From positions 124,001 through 188,000 of the forward strand of contig NZ_JPVQ01000001.1 in assembly GCF_000772965.1 (NCBI RefSeq): a stretch of 64,000 bases of DNA, read 5' to 3'. Made by a program: the position numbers and the translations under genes. The DNA is from Ureibacillus massiliensis 4400831 = CIP 108448 = CCUG 49529 (GTDB taxonomy: Bacteria; Bacillota; Bacilli; Bacillales_A; Planococcaceae). Shown piece by piece: positions 54,783 to 63,253 of the stretch. The notes under the pieces were generated by a model. It saw only the letters and a program-made list of their open reading frames with translations. It did not search any database and was not told the origin of the DNA. Each line of letters begins with the position of its first letter. Position 1 is the first letter of the stretch.

Positions 54783-55736
54783 ATGAAAAGAATACTCGTT
54801 ACGGGGGCGCTTGGACAAATTGGCTCTGAATTAGTGGTCAAACTCCGCAAGCTTTATGGAGAAGAAAATGTTTTAGCAACGGATATAAGGGAACCTAAAG
54901 AAAAGGAAGGCCTATTTCAAGTACTTGATGTAACAGAAGGAAAGAGAATGTATGAGCTAGCGAAACAATTCAATGCAGATAGTCTCATCCATATGGCGGC
55001 TCTTCTTTCTGCCACCGCTGAGAAGAAGCCGCTCTATGCTTGGCAATTAAATATGGGTGGTCTTATCAATGCATTGGAGGTATCTCGGGAACTGAATTTA
55101 CAGTTTTTTACCCCAAGTTCAATCGGCGCATTTGGTCCAACAACACCAAAAGAAAATACACCTCAGGACACAATACAAAGACCAACAACAATGTATGGAG
55201 TGAGTAAGGTGGCGGGGGAGCTATTATGCGATTATTACTTCCATCGCTTTGGTGTGGATACTCGAGGTGTTCGATTCCCAGGATTAATTTCTTACACGAC
55301 GCCTCCTGGTGGGGGAACGACAGATTATGCTGTGGAAATTTATTATAAAGCGGTGGAAGAAGGGCGCTACACCTCCTACATTGCAGAAGGTACATACATG
55401 GATATGATGTATATGCCCGATGCGCTACAAGCAATTGTCGACTTAATGGAAGCAGATGGCTCCAAATTAGAGCACCGCAACGCCTTTAATATAACGGCCA
55501 TGAGTATTGAACCAAATCAAATTGCCGAAGAAATTAAAAAGCATATCCCAGCATTTGAAATGGACTATGCTGTGGATCCTGTACGTCAAGGGATTGCAGA
55601 AAGCTGGCCTAACTTTATTGACCCGTCGGCTGCTAAAGAGGAATGGGGCTTTACAGCAGCTTACGATTTGGAAAAAATGACAGCAGATATGATTGAGAAA
55701 TTAAGTAGCAAATTAAATAAAAAGTCATTTTCATAA
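54783..55736 (+). CDS. SDR-type L-threonine 3-dehydrogenase (probable)
   Basis: 317 residues from ATG 54783 with GGAGGAG upstream (frame open to 54726). An extended SDR with [12 protein letters not shown] at 6-17, SS at 112-113, Y138 and K142 (YGVSK), and [24 protein letters not shown], which resembles the epimerase-like NAD threonine dehydrogenases. These oxidise threonine to 2-amino-3-oxobutanoate for Kbl. kbl is at 24956-26143 rather than adjacent, so the role is supported by motif only; a UDP-sugar epimerase is less likely given the [11 protein letters not shown] loop. Confidence 0.82.
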   Translation: MKRILVTGALGQIGSELVVKLRKLYGEENVLATDIREPKEKEGLFQVLDVTEGKRMYELAKQFNADSLIHMAALLSATAEKKPLYAWQLNMGGLINALEVSRELNLQFFTPSSIGAFGPTTPKENTPQDTIQRPTTMYGVSKVAGELLCDYYFHRFGVDTRGVRFPGLISYTTPPGGGTTDYAVEIYYKAVEEGRYTSYIAEGTYMDMMYMPDALQAIVDLMEADGSKLEHRNAFNITAMSIEPNQIAEEIKKHIPAFEMDYAVDPVRQGIAESWPNFIDPSAAKEEWGFTAAYDLEKMTADMIEKLSSKLNKKSFS

Positions 55737-55737
55737 A

Positions 55738-55786
55738 AAAGGCTAAGGAAAGGGAAATTAAATATCCCATTTCCTTAGCCTTTATT
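55738..55786. terminator. Bidirectional terminator between tdh-like gene and trpA
   Basis: AAAGGCTAAGGAAA (55738-55751) pairs perfectly with TTTCCTTAGCCTTT (55770-55783), with an inner GGG/CCC. A and T runs on both sides serve both converging units. Confidence 0.9.
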
Positions 55787-55821
55787 TAAGCGCGCACCAA
55801 TCTCAATCTAGGGGCCACCAA

Positions 55822-56604
55822 TTATTTCACGGCAGCCAATTTTGAAGCTTTCACTAATTCTTCAATAGTAGCCCAGTCATCTTTAGCTAAGCTATCCACA
55901 ATCTTACTACCTACGATAACACCATCGCAAACGAGTGCGAAATTCTTCACATGCTCAGGTGTGGAAATTCCAAACCCAGCTAAAATAGGTGTATCGTTAT
56001 AATTTCGAAGCTTTTTGAAATGCTCATCCAGCTCACTGGCAAAGCTTTGTCGTGCCCCAGTAATCCCATTCACAGTGACTGCGTAAATGAAGCCTTCGCT
56101 CATTTTAGTTAAACGTTCAATACGTTCAGGTGTACTTGTTAATGAAACAAGCTGAACTAAATCAATACCAGCCTCCTTTAAGGCAGGATGGACGATTTCA
56201 CATTCCTCTAAAGGCATATCAGGAATAATAACGCCGCGAATTCCAGCTGCATAAGCATCGCGAGCAAATTCCCCAATTCCATAAGCAAGAATAGGATTTA
56301 AATAAGTCATCGCAACAAGTGGAATTGAAATTTCATCTGCAAAGCTAGTTAAAGTTTCAAGTACTTTTCGTAAAGTGGTACCCTCTGCTAATGCCCGTTC
56401 ACCGGCAAGTTCAATGGTTGGACCATCTGCAACAGGATCTGTGAAGGGGATGCCTACTTCAATAGCAGTAACCCCAAGCTCCTGCAGCTTCAAAATGGTC
56501 GGTTGCACTTTATCTAATCCACCATCGCCAGCCATAATATATGGAACAAATGCTTTATCACCTTTTGCGACAGTAGATAAAATAGCTTCTTTTAATTGGC
56601 TCAT
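55822..56604 (-). CDS. trpA: Tryptophan synthase alpha chain
   Basis: 260 residues, TIM barrel. The catalytic pair is E49 and D60 in [16 protein letters not shown], the canonical numbering; PYIMAGDGG and [10 protein letters not shown] are also conserved. Splits indole-3-glycerol phosphate and passes indole to TrpB. Last gene of trpDCFBA; start overlaps the end of trpB. Confidence 0.97.
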   Translation of the reverse strand: MSQLKEAILSTVAKGDKAFVPYIMAGDGGLDKVQPTILKLQELGVTAIEVGIPFTDPVADGPTIELAGERALAEGTTLRKVLETLTSFADEISIPLVAMTYLNPILAYGIGEFARDAYAAGIRGVIIPDMPLEECEIVHPALKEAGIDLVQLVSLTSTPERIERLTKMSEGFIYAVTVNGITGARQSFASELDEHFKKLRNYNDTPILAGFGISTPEHVKNFALVCDGVIVGSKIVDSLAKDDWATIEELVKASKLAAVK

Positions 56605-57791
56605 GCTAAGTCACCTCCAAGGGCAGAAGAAATGGTGTGTACATCTTTATCTCCGCGTCCAGATAAACAAATGACTAAAATATCATCAGAAGACATAGTT
56701 TTCGCAAGATTTGAAGCAAAGTAAACCGCATGGGCACTTTCTAAAGCAGGTAAAATTCCTTCTGTACGGCAGAGTAGTTTTACACCTTCTAATGCTTCTT
56801 CATCCGTCACATTCCCATAGGTTGCGCGGCCGCTTTCATGAAGATGGCAATGCTCTGGACCAACACCAGGATAATCTAATCCAGCAGAAATGGAATGAGC
56901 CTCTTGAACGAATCCATTTTCATCCTGCAATAAGTACATAAATGCTCCATGAAGGACGCCTGTTTTACCGACATGAATGGCAGCGGCGTGTTTATCTGTA
57001 TCGATGCCTTTTCCAGCAGCTTCAACACCGTATAAATCCACCTCCTGATCGTTTACGAAAGGATAAAACATACCAATGGAGTTACTTCCTCCACCAATAC
57101 AAGCAACGACGGCATTTGGTAGACGATTTTCTACTTCTAGAATTTGTTTACGAGTTTCATCGCCGATCACTCGTTGGAAATCACGAACAATTGTAGGGAA
57201 TGGATGAGGGCCCATTGCTGAACCTAAAATATAGTGCGTATCTTCAATGTTTGTAACCCAGTGGCGCAGTGCTTCATTGACCGCATCCTTTAACGTAGCG
57301 GAACCTTTTTCAACACCGACTACCTTTGTTCCAAGAAGCTCCATTCGGAATACGTTCAATGCCTGACGCTTTACATCTTCTGCCCCCATATACACGATAC
57401 ACTCTAATCCAAGTAGGGCACATGCTGTTGCAGTGGCTACACCGTGTTGACCAGCACCAGTTTCGGCAACAATTTTTTTCTTGCCCATACGTTTTGCAAG
57501 AAGCGCCTGGCCGAGGGCGTTGTTAATTTTATGAGCCCCTGTATGGTTTAAATCTTCCCGTTTTAAATAGATTTTGGCACCACCACAATGAGCTGTTAAT
57601 CTTTCAGCGAAATAGAGGGGTGTTTCTCGCCCAACATAATTTTTTAAATAGTAATGAAGCTCCTTTTGGAATTCTTCATCAGCTTTATAGTTGTCATATG
57701 CTTCTTCAAGTTCTTGTAATGCCGTCATTAATGTTTCCGGGACAAATTGCCCTCCAAAACGGCCGAAACGTCCTTTTGTCTCAGTTGCCAT
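56601..57791 (-). CDS. trpB: Tryptophan synthase beta chain
   Basis: 396 residues. PLP-lysine K88 in [13 protein letters not shown], phosphate loop [15 protein letters not shown], and [15 protein letters not shown] at the N-terminus. TrpB1-type length, so it pairs with TrpA. Start abuts the stop of trpF. Confidence 0.97.
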   Translation of the reverse strand: MATETKGRFGRFGGQFVPETLMTALQELEEAYDNYKADEEFQKELHYYLKNYVGRETPLYFAERLTAHCGGAKIYLKREDLNHTGAHKINNALGQALLAKRMGKKKIVAETGAGQHGVATATACALLGLECIVYMGAEDVKRQALNVFRMELLGTKVVGVEKGSATLKDAVNEALRHWVTNIEDTHYILGSAMGPHPFPTIVRDFQRVIGDETRKQILEVENRLPNAVVACIGGGSNSIGMFYPFVNDQEVDLYGVEAAGKGIDTDKHAAAIHVGKTGVLHGAFMYLLQDENGFVQEAHSISAGLDYPGVGPEHCHLHESGRATYGNVTDEEALEGVKLLCRTEGILPALESAHAVYFASNLAKTMSSDDILVICLSGRGDKDVHTISSALGGDLA

Positions 57792-58414
57792 TATATATAC
57801 ACTCCTTTTACAGTTGTTGCTGCTTGTATGAATTTTTTAATTAAATCGGCGTCTTTTCTACCATCTCGCTCCACACCACTTGATACATCTACGCCAAATG
57901 GGGAAACTTGCTGGATAGCAGGGCAAACGTTTTTACAATTTAAGCCACCAGCTAAAATTACGCGATCCTTTGAAATCGTAGCTTCTTCAAGTAATGTCCA
58001 ATCAAAAACACGACCACTTCCACCAGCAAAATCAGTTCCTGGTGCATCAAATAAATAGTAATCTACATCATATTGACTAGCTTTTTCGACATCTTCATAT
58101 CCACGAATGGAAAAGGCCTTAATGGAAGGAAATCCTAATTCTTGGATAAAGTCAGCACTTTCATGGCCATGATATTGGACGAAATCAAGACCAACTGTTT
58201 CGACTGCCTCGCAAACTTCTTCTTTTGTTGGATTAACAAACACGCCTACTTTTTTAACATGTGTTGGGACGTGTTTAGCAAGCTCTTTAGCATGATTTAT
58301 CGTGATTTGGCGCTTGCTCGGGGCAAACATGAAGCCTATGAAACTAGCACCAGCATCCACAGCAGCTTTCACATGCTCGACTTCTTTCAATCCGCAAATT
58401 TTAACTTTTGTCAT
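57791..58414 (-). CDS. trpF: Phosphoribosylanthranilate isomerase
   Basis: 207 residues. KICGLK with catalytic C7, FVQYHGHES, and [17 protein letters not shown] with the catalytic Asp; [10 protein letters not shown] is the phosphate site. Starts within the trpC stop (ATGA-type overlap). Confidence 0.96.
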   Translation of the reverse strand: MTKVKICGLKEVEHVKAAVDAGASFIGFMFAPSKRQITINHAKELAKHVPTHVKKVGVFVNPTKEEVCEAVETVGLDFVQYHGHESADFIQELGFPSIKAFSIRGYEDVEKASQYDVDYYLFDAPGTDFAGGSGRVFDWTLLEEATISKDRVILAGGLNCKNVCPAIQQVSPFGVDVSSGVERDGRKDADLIKKFIQAATTVKGVYI

Positions 58415-59211
58415 GACTTCACGACCTTTTCATTGTCAGAGAGGGGAACCTGTAAAGATTTTAAGGCTCCTTCAACATTCCCACTTCGCATTAAAGATTC
58501 GCCAACGAGTACACCACGAGCGCCTACTTTTGCTACACGCGCAGCATCTTCACTAGTCCATATGCCACTTTCACTAATAAAGGCGATTTCAGGAATCGTA
58601 TTGATTTTCTCTGCTAATTTTTCTGTTTGTGCTAAATCAACATCAAAGGTCTTTAAATTACGATTGTTTACACCGATAATTTTTGGACCAATTGCAATGG
58701 CGCGATCCAGCTCTTCTTCATTGTGTACTTCCACTAAAACATCAAGATCTAAGCTAGATGCATAGTCGTATAATGATTTCAGTTTGTCGTCTGATAAAGC
58801 TGCAACAATCAATAAAATTACTGAAGCACCAGCAGCTTTTGCAACATCAATTTGAACCTCATGTATGATAAAATCTTTATTTAAAATCGGAATGTCCACA
58901 TGATTTGCAATATCAGCTAAATCTTGAAAAGAACCTTTAAAATACTTATCTTCAGTTAATACAGAGATACATATAGCACCAGCAGCTTCATATTTTTTCG
59001 CTTGTGCAACAGGATCTACACCTTCATTTATTAACCCTTTAGAAGGAGATGCTCGTTTCATTTCCGCAATGACTTGAAGCTGCTTCGATTTCCGCAGTAC
59101 ATCATACAGTGAAGGACGCTCCTTTCTCACAACATTAAATTGGGGTTTGTTTGCAATTAATTGAGGTAGTAATGTTTCTTTATAGTCGATAATCGTTTGT
59201 AAAATCGTCAT
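58411..59211 (-). CDS. trpC: Indole-3-glycerol phosphate synthase
   Basis: 266 residues, TIM barrel. VIAEMKRASPSKG carries the catalytic Glu and Lys, with ISVLTEDKYFKGSFQDL and NNRNLKTFDVD downstream. Overlaps trpD and trpF at its ends, so the operon is tightly coupled. Confidence 0.96.
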   Translation of the reverse strand: MTILQTIIDYKETLLPQLIANKPQFNVVRKERPSLYDVLRKSKQLQVIAEMKRASPSKGLINEGVDPVAQAKKYEAAGAICISVLTEDKYFKGSFQDLADIANHVDIPILNKDFIIHEVQIDVAKAAGASVILLIVAALSDDKLKSLYDYASSLDLDVLVEVHNEEELDRAIAIGPKIIGVNNRNLKTFDVDLAQTEKLAEKINTIPEIAFISESGIWTSEDAARVAKVGARGVLVGESLMRSGNVEGALKSLQVPLSDNEKVVKS

Positions 59212-60245
59212 TATATTGCGCGCTCCTTTAAAATTCCTTGGCTAAATTCGATAACTGCCTCAAGCTTTTCGATAGCATGGCCTGACTGGATTGTTTCGAG
59301 AGCTAATTCCACGCCATCTAGAACGGAATCCACCTTGTTTGATGCAAAGAGGCCAAGTGCTGCGTTTAATAAAACGGCATCGAAGTAAGGACTTTGTTTT
59401 CCTTTTAGTAAATCTCTTAAAATATCAGCATTTTCATCTGGTGTTCCACCACGTAATTGGTTCACAGGCACAGAAGAAAGTCCAAGATCTTCTATACGAA
59501 TCTCAATTTGTTTTACTTCACCATTTTCTAAAAGTGCAAATTTGTTTTCATTATCAAGGGAAGCTTCATCCATACCTTTTGTTCCAGAGACAACGACAGC
59601 ACGTTTACGACCTAAAATATTTAACACTTCTGCATATTGAGTTACGAATTCTGGACGATTGATGCCAACAAGCTGAGTTTGTAAGTTTACGGGATTTGTT
59701 AACGGGCCTACCATATTGAAAATAGTTGGTGCGCCAATTGCACGACGTACTTCACCAATACGTTTAAGTTTCGGATGAACGTGTGGTGCAAATAGGAAGG
59801 TGATACCTTCTTGTTTTAGCATTTCAACATGATCCTCAATTGTAAAATCTGTATGGATGCCTAATGCCTGCAATACATCGGCACTACCGGATGCGCTTGA
59901 GATTTTACGATTCCCATGTTTAGCAATAGGGACACCACTTGCAGCAAGAACGAATGCACTTGTTGTACTGATGTTAAAGCTTTTAAGTCCGTCTCCACCA
60001 GTACCGCAGTTATCTAAATACGAACCTTCTGGAACAGGAACTGGTAAGGCATTTGCCTTCATCACCGTTGCGAGTGCTGCAATCTCTTGTACCGTTTCAC
60101 CTTTTGTACTTAAAGCGATAAGAAAATCTGCAATTTCATCCTTTGGTGTTTCTTCATTAAATACGATTTTTACTGCTTCAATCATTTCTTCATATGGTAA
60201 GTTTTCACCTTTGCTCACACGATTTGTGAATTCTAAAATCGTCAT
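59211..60245 (-). CDS. trpD: Anthranilate phosphoribosyltransferase
   Basis: About 344 residues from ATG 60245, 9 nt after AGGAGG; ATG 60254 lies on the binding site itself. DNCGTGGDGLKSFNISTTSAFV is the PRPP-binding signature and HGNRKISSASGSADVLQALG the anthranilate site. It is the first gene after the leader: trpE and trpG, normally first in the Bacillus operon, are absent, so anthranilate synthase must be encoded elsewhere. Confidence 0.96.
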   Translation of the reverse strand: MTILEFTNRVSKGENLPYEEMIEAVKIVFNEETPKDEIADFLIALSTKGETVQEIAALATVMKANALPVPVPEGSYLDNCGTGGDGLKSFNISTTSAFVLAASGVPIAKHGNRKISSASGSADVLQALGIHTDFTIEDHVEMLKQEGITFLFAPHVHPKLKRIGEVRRAIGAPTIFNMVGPLTNPVNLQTQLVGINRPEFVTQYAEVLNILGRKRAVVVSGTKGMDEASLDNENKFALLENGEVKQIEIRIEDLGLSSVPVNQLRGGTPDENADILRDLLKGKQSPYFDAVLLNAALGLFASNKVDSVLDGVELALETIQSGHAIEKLEAVIEFSQGILKERAI

Positions 60246-60291
60246 ATTCTTCATCCTCCTAAATGTAATATTTAAGATTAGATGGAAAATA

Positions 60292-60552
60292 AAAAAGCCC
60301 TCTACAAAAGGAAAATTCCTTTTGTAGAGGACGATTTAAACCGCGTTGCCACCTCTGTTGAAGTAATATAAATTACTTCCACCTTGGCGTGTTTTAGGTA
60401 TCTAGTACTTAAAACACTTCCTTATAACGTAGGAAAAACGTCAGCAGACTAATGCCAGCTGCTCTCATAAGGCCCATTCACGAAAGGCATGCACTAGTTC
60501 ACACCGACCACTAGCTCTCTAAACCATGCGAATTTCGCTACTATTCTTATTC
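60292..60552 (-). ncRNA. Tryptophan-specific T-box leader
   Basis: Stem I runs from about 60552: ATAAG, an AGTAG loop-E strand, CGAAA, GCATG and CTAGT each find their partner on the 3' side, with the distal AGAGAG and GGTGTGAA signals. The specifier after TGAA is TGG (60476-60474), the Trp codon. The T-box AGAGGTGGCAACGCGG is at 60357-60342, followed by a terminator of CCTCTACAAAAGGAA and its complement with a T-run (60331-60292). Uncharged tRNA(Trp) would stabilise the antiterminator and allow trpDCFBA transcription. Confidence 0.95.
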
Positions 60553-60562
60553 ATCAATTTTA

Positions 60563-60601
60563 CTCGGCTATTCTCATCTAAACTAAATCTAAGCTCTTCT
60601 C
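60563..60601 (-). promoter_or_regulatory. Eight regularly spaced (G/T)AG triplets, TRAP-site-like
   Basis: On the minus strand, in order: GAG, GAG, TAG, TAG, TAG, GAG, TAG, GAG, separated by 2, 2, 3, 2, 2, 2 and 2 nt. The TRAP protein (MtrB) of B. subtilis binds GAG/UAG triplets spaced 2-3 nt in trp leaders. The run lies between the transcription start and T-box stem I. No mtrB gene is in the window, so whether TRAP exists here is unknown. Confidence 0.55.
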
Positions 60602-60659
60602 GAAACGGTGGATGCGCTACCGCAACCTTTCTCCGTTACCGAACAATTAGTTAAGTTGA

Positions 60660-60688
60660 ATTGTAGACTTAAAAACGGAATTTGTCAA
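60660..60688 (-). promoter_or_regulatory. trp operon promoter
   Basis: TTGACA (60688-60683), 17-bp spacer, TACAAT (60665-60660) on the minus strand. Start predicted near 60653, giving a ~400-nt leader before trpD. Confidence 0.85.
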
Positions 60689-60779
60689 TGTATTCTGACA
60701 AAATAATAGCTACCACAAAGATATGCTAGTTATATATATTTATGAATGTTAATAAGGAACGGTGCTACATGTAATTTAA

Positions 60780-61046
60780 TTAGAAAAAGAAATTACGTAA
60801 TCTTATTACTTTAGAAAATAACGCCGCGTCTCTAGCCATTTTATCATTACGTCTCATATGAGGAGCTAAGCATCGAAAAAATTGTTCATCACAAAATGGT
60901 GTTCTACCGTATCTTGCATAACACTCATCATGCATTTTACAGCATGCATCAACGGGGTTTGTTGGTAAGCCAGGACCACTACAGCCAGGTCCGCAGTAGC
61001 GATAGCCAGGATAACATAAGCCTAGTCTTAAGCGTCTTCTTCTCAT
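60780..61046 (-). CDS. Small phospholipase A2-like protein
   Basis: 88 residues, very basic N-terminus (MRRRRLRLGL). YCGPGCSGPG (17-26) resembles the calcium loop of secreted phospholipase A2, and DACCKMHDECYAR (33-45) is the active-site helix with catalytic H39-D40 and disulfide cysteines. The same core is found in parvovirus VP1-type PLA2 domains and in some Bacillus proteins. No signal peptide, so it may act inside the cell or spore. Ribosome binding site GAGGT before ATG 61046. Activity inferred from motif only. Confidence 0.8.
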   Translation of the reverse strand: MRRRRLRLGLCYPGYRYCGPGCSGPGLPTNPVDACCKMHDECYARYGRTPFCDEQFFRCLAPHMRRNDKMARDAALFSKVIRLRNFFF

Positions 61047-61158
61047 GATGATTCTACCTCTTTTCTTTTATTTACTAGTAGAAATAGAATATGTTTTTAC
61101 AATAGAAATAGGAACGGCATATAGAGTAGAGTAAATAGACTAGAAAAAAGAATAAAAA

Positions 61159-61208
61159 AGAACAAACGAATTTGCCAATGGTTTTGTGATAGCAAATTGT
61201 TTGTTCTT
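61159..61208 (-). terminator. Terminator of queT
   Basis: A long stem (AGAACAAACGAATTTGC with GCAAATTGTTTGTTCT, one mismatch) is followed on the minus strand by a T-rich run. Confidence 0.75.
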
Positions 61209-61216
61209 AAGTTTTT

Positions 61217-61726
61217 TTATCCGCGATTTTTGATTAAATCTTTAAAATTTAATCGTTTATTTAAAAGGTACATAATCGGTGCCCCAACAGCTAATACAAC
61301 AAACTCACCAACTGCACAAGTAAACCAAGTCCACAAGAACAATCCCCATGGAATATCATAAGCTAAGTGCAAATCTATCGTGATGATGAACATCGTGAAG
61401 GTAAATAAAAATGTATTGATGATAAGGCGTGCCCAGATGTTTTTCACAAATTTACAAATAAAAATAAAGATTGCAAGAGTAATAATCGAATGTCCCACAC
61501 CGAACACTAAATCGTACAAACCTAATGGTGAGAATAAATTCGCAATAAACACACCAATTACAACACCCGTCATATAAAGTGGGTTAAAGGCGACTAAATG
61601 GTTTAATATTTCAGATACACGGAATTGAATTTCACCAAATCCAAAAGGTGCAATTAAAAATGTAATAGCCACATATAGGGCTGCAACTAAACCGATAGTA
61701 GCAATAAATTTCGTTTTCATATTCAC
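61217..61726 (-). CDS. queT: Queuosine precursor transporter QueT
   Basis: 169 residues with five to six membrane helices. FGEIQFRVSEILNHLVAFNP and GVVIGVFIANLFSPLGLYDLVFG are hallmarks of QueT, the substrate-binding S component of an ECF-type importer of queuine precursors such as preQ0 or preQ1. The energising EcfA/T genes are not in the window, as usual for shared-module ECF systems. A preQ1-I riboswitch covers its ribosome binding site. Confidence 0.9.
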   Translation of the reverse strand: MNMKTKFIATIGLVAALYVAITFLIAPFGFGEIQFRVSEILNHLVAFNPLYMTGVVIGVFIANLFSPLGLYDLVFGVGHSIITLAIFIFICKFVKNIWARLIINTFLFTFTMFIITIDLHLAYDIPWGLFLWTWFTCAVGEFVVLAVGAPIMYLLNKRLNFKDLIKNRG

Positions 61727-61728
61727 TT

Positions 61729-61766
61729 CTCCTTAGTTTTTTTTCGTGGGATGGTTACGAACCACG
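61729..61766 (-). ncRNA. preQ1-I riboswitch
   Basis: On the minus strand CGTGG pairs with CCACG around GTTCGTAACCATC, and the tail AAAAAAAACTAAGGAG follows. The compact stem, the ACCATCCC-like 3' loop region and the A-rich tail ending in CTAAGGAG match the preQ1-I class. Because GGAG is the queT ribosome binding site, ligand binding should hide it and stop translation. Confidence 0.88.
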
Positions 61767-62173
61767 GTGTATTAATATCTCATATTGAAAACGGACGATA
61801 AGATAAACACACAATTTAGTATATTAACATAAATGTAAAATTAGGTCAAAATCGTGCGATTAACAATTTGATGTAATTGTAAATTAATTACATTAAATTG
61901 GGAGGAATTGAGTAACTTTTTTTATTATATTTATATAATAATTTCATCGCAAGAAACCCTATATTAATTGGGTAATTTAGCGCTTTAAAGCGATAGATTA
62001 ATATATTTGACTTAATATTTAGAAAATTGTTAAAGTCTGAAGATTCACAATGTTATTGACTATTATAGTTATCGGCTGTAATATAGCGGTAAACTCACAT
62101 AAAGTAGAATACTAGAACGGATATGTGTAACCAAAATCATGTGAGAAAGAAAGACTAATGGGGGAAACAACGT
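61767..62173. other. Divergent intergenic region, queT and ABC operon
   Basis: Contains an imperfect palindrome TGTAATT (61872-61878) and AATTACA (61886-61892), possible operator, and a promoter TTGACT (62056-62061), 17-bp spacer, TAATAT (62079-62084) for the importer operon. I found no T-box or other riboswitch pattern before the ABC gene. Confidence 0.55.
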
Positions 62174-63196
62174 ATGAAAAAGCTATCGTTTTTATTATTT
62201 GGTTTAATTCTATTGCTTGCTGCGTGTGGGAGCGGGGGTAGTAGCGAACCTTCTAATGAACCTGCTGAATCAACTGAAAATACAAATGGTACAGCAGAGG
62301 AAACACCGACAGAAACGAAATCTTATAAAATTGGTATTACTCAAATTGTAGAACATGCATCATTAGATTCTGCGACAGAAGGATTTATTGCTGCTATTGA
62401 GGAATCTGGCTTAGACGTAGAATTTGTGAAAGAGAATGCGCAAAATGATCAAAGTATGAATATAACAATTGCGCAAAAATTAGTGAGTGAAAATGTTGAT
62501 TTAATCTTTGCTAATTCAACACCGTCAGCTCAAGCTGCGAAAAGCGCGACAGGTGATATTCCTATCATATTTACGTCAGTAACTGATCCAATTGGTGCAG
62601 AGTTAGTTGACTCAATGGAAGCGCCAGGTGCAAATGTAACAGGTACAGTTGACTTACATCCAGAAACAATTTCAAATACAGTAGACTTTATTATTGATGA
62701 GCTTGGGATTACAAAAGTAGGTACGATTTACAACACAGGTGAACAAAACTCTGTAGTTCAAGTAAAACAAATGAAAGAATTATTAGAAGCAAAAGGTGCA
62801 ACATTAACTGAAGCTTCAGTTTCAACATCTGCAGAAGTAAAGCAAGCTGCTGAATCTTTACTAGGCCAAGTAGAAGCATACTACATTATTACAGATAACA
62901 CAGTTGTAACAGCACTTTCTACAGTAGTGGATGTAGCGAATACAAATCAATTACCTTTAATCGTTGGTGAATTAGATTCAGTTGCTGGTGGCGGTTTAGC
63001 TGCATACGGTTTCTCATATTATGATATCGGTTATGAAGCAGGAGAAATGGCTGTGAAAATTTTGAAAGGTGAAGCAACACCTTCAGAAATCCCAGCAGCA
63101 TATCCAGCAAACTTAAAGTTAGTAATTAATAAAGCTACTGCTGAAACAATCGGCGTAGAAATTCAAGATTCATGGAACGCGGAAGTAATCGAATAA
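62174..63196 (+). CDS. ABC transporter substrate-binding lipoprotein (TrpX-like family)
   Basis: 340 residues. Lipobox LAACG with C18, a Ser/Glu/Thr linker, then a periplasmic-binding fold (KIGITQIVEHASLDSATEGF, NAQNDQSMNITIAQKLVSENVDLIFANSTPSAQAAK, IPIIFTSVTDPIGA) of the ABC_sub_bind family, some of which import tryptophan or tyrosine. GGGGGAA upstream. The permease gene follows 57 nt later. Ligand not determinable; nearness to trp is suggestive only. Confidence 0.87.
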   Translation: MKKLSFLLFGLILLLAACGSGGSSEPSNEPAESTENTNGTAEETPTETKSYKIGITQIVEHASLDSATEGFIAAIEESGLDVEFVKENAQNDQSMNITIAQKLVSENVDLIFANSTPSAQAAKSATGDIPIIFTSVTDPIGAELVDSMEAPGANVTGTVDLHPETISNTVDFIIDELGITKVGTIYNTGEQNSVVQVKQMKELLEAKGATLTEASVSTSAEVKQAAESLLGQVEAYYIITDNTVVTALSTVVDVANTNQLPLIVGELDSVAGGGLAAYGFSYYDIGYEAGEMAVKILKGEATPSEIPAAYPANLKLVINKATAETIGVEIQDSWNAEVIE

Positions 63197-63253
63197 TTCT
63201 TGTTAGCATGCAAAAAAAATAATTTGATATAACGAGCAAGGAGATGATTCAAA

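Noticed and set aside
56711-57844. His/Leu/Gln-rich frames antisense to trpB
   Set aside because: Shadows of trpB with unnatural composition and no ribosome binding sites.
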